In this document: positions 63,029 through 64,000 of the stretch, piece by piece | Layout of the letters: each line of letters begins with the position of its first letter | Numbering within the stretch: the stretch's first letter is position 1 | From: Macrobrachium rosenbergii | Lineage: Eukaryota > Arthropoda > Malacostraca > Decapoda > Palaemonidae | Reading direction: 5' to 3' | Length of the DNA stretch: 64,000 bases | NCBI RefSeq assembly: GCF_040412425.1 | Contig: NC_089755.1 | Location: 53,219,298-53,283,297, forward strand | Translations under genes and position numbers: made by a program | Notes under the pieces: generated by a model | Databases searched by the model: none | What the model was told of the DNA's origin: nothing | What the model saw: only the letters and a program-made list of their open reading frames with translations

Positions 63029-64000
63029 TTCGGGACTGTCTAGATTATGTATCACAGATGACGCATTTGTCAAAAAATAGTTAGGCAGTTACTGGTGGAT
63101 AAGAAAATAAAACTAGTTTTTCTTTTGCACATCATGGGACTTCTAGACGAGCGGGATTGAGGGTCATCCTGACTATTAATAGGAAGCGGGTCATTGTTGG
63201 GCGTACTCCAAAGCGAGCTCTCTTGGTGTTGTGAAAGTTTGTTCATAATGTGCTATGTAGGAAATGTCCGAAAGCAGATGGTAGGTTTTTTGGGGGAATA
63301 GGCAGGCGCAGGCTTTGTTTGTTTACAAGTGTACGATAACTGACACTTTGTCAAGAATGCGGGAATTTTTTTTTATTTTTTTTATTTTTGTGCGTAGTAT
63401 TTTGGGATCTGTCCAAGTCAGCCATAGTGTTTTCGTATACTCTTTGACCTGGTTGCGTTTACTGACGGTCTCCGAAATTGGGATAGCTTTTAGTGGGATG
63501 GGGTTTTTTATGGGTAGTATTCTGCCCAAAAATGGAAAACCAGATGTTCTGCAAAATTTTCGAAATTGAGATATGCCACCTGTTGGGCTCATGAAACACA
63601 AAATACACAAGTTACTGCAGTTGCAGAATGATTCTTCAGTGCTTTCCACGAGTATTATAGGGGGTCCCATTTGCAGTATCTGCAAAATCAGTAGTAAGAC
63701 GGGAAAACTGCAATACCTACCATTTTTCTCAGTTTTGTATTTTTGCAGATACTGCTGAGTCTTCCATTTTAGGTCAGTATTGTTGCAGTATCTCTAGAAT
63801 TAATCTGCTTAAAATATGGTCCCTGAATATTTGAAGGGAAGAGGAATTGAGAGATTACGTTTAATATCGATTGGTAAGCTTAAAGGAACAGCGAAGAAAA
63901 TAGTATTGTGAGCATAGTCTATTTTTCCTTCTGTTTCCAACCTTGGGTTCGCAGTTTTATCGATGGGGATTTCAAAATGCCCTGCCACACCATTGCATTT

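Larger units (their letters stand above)
56339..64000 (+). other. Lipin intron 2 (incomplete, runs past the window end)
   Basis: At least 7.66 kb with no further lipin exon found. It contains the SINE-like repeat at 58541-58716, an (ATT)n at 60500-60541, a (TC)n at 60851-60897, family E copy 2, and the giant inverted repeat at 62389-63028. The stretches 56339-58540, 58717-60499, 61438-62388 and 63029-64000 are otherwise unique sequence. Open frames in them, including a 175-codon minus-strand frame at 57953-58480 and a 136-codon frame at 61797-62207, match no family I recognise. Confidence 0.8.

Overview
This window looks like nuclear DNA from an arthropod, most probably a decapod crustacean. 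The genome context is gene-poor and intron-rich, with very dense AT, GA/TC and ATT microsatellites, many unrelated minisatellites, and several families of short dispersed non-autonomous repeats. I know repeats of this kind from decapod (prawn, crab, crayfish) sequences, but that attribution rests on memory and on the repeat style, not on a search. Nothing in the window looks bacterial: there are no operons, no ribosome binding sites, and no long ORFs outside simple repeats.

The only protein-coding gene I can identify with confidence is the 5' end of a lipin gene (Mg2+-dependent phosphatidate phosphatase) on the + strand. Two exons are visible, 54190-54262 and 56232-56338. They are joined by a canonical GT-AG intron and together encode the first 60 residues of the N-LIP domain. 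Further exons must lie beyond 64000, so the second intron is longer than 7.6 kb. A possible but weakly supported promoter and non-coding first exon lies near 51.9 kb.

Layout. 1-54 kb: no gene recognised; this part is a mosaic of simple repeats, about ten minisatellites (unit sizes about 15, 20, 23, 32, 38, 47, 57, 87 and 120 bp) and dispersed repeats. Repeat family A (about 390 bp, a chain of hairpins) has eight loci between 3.6 and 37 kb. Repeat family C (about 320 bp) has five copies between 7.9 and 42.2 kb. Family E has two short copies, and an LTR-retrotransposon remnant lies at 14.2-15.5 kb. One family A copy carries a 1-kb array of a 15-bp unit that appears to be an expansion of the element's own internal motif. 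One family C copy sits inside a tandem array with a visible 10-bp target-site duplication. 54-64 kb: lipin exons and introns, including two long inverted repeats (arms of about 120 bp and about 300 bp) that would be transcribed as part of the lipin pre-mRNA, and a SINE-like repeat.

The most notable observations are the approximately 640-bp near-perfect palindrome at 62389-63028, the second palindrome in intron 1 of the same gene, the 15-bp array born inside family A, and the mosaic structure of the LTR fragments near 15 kb. Family names, coordinates of diverged repeat edges and copy numbers are by eye.
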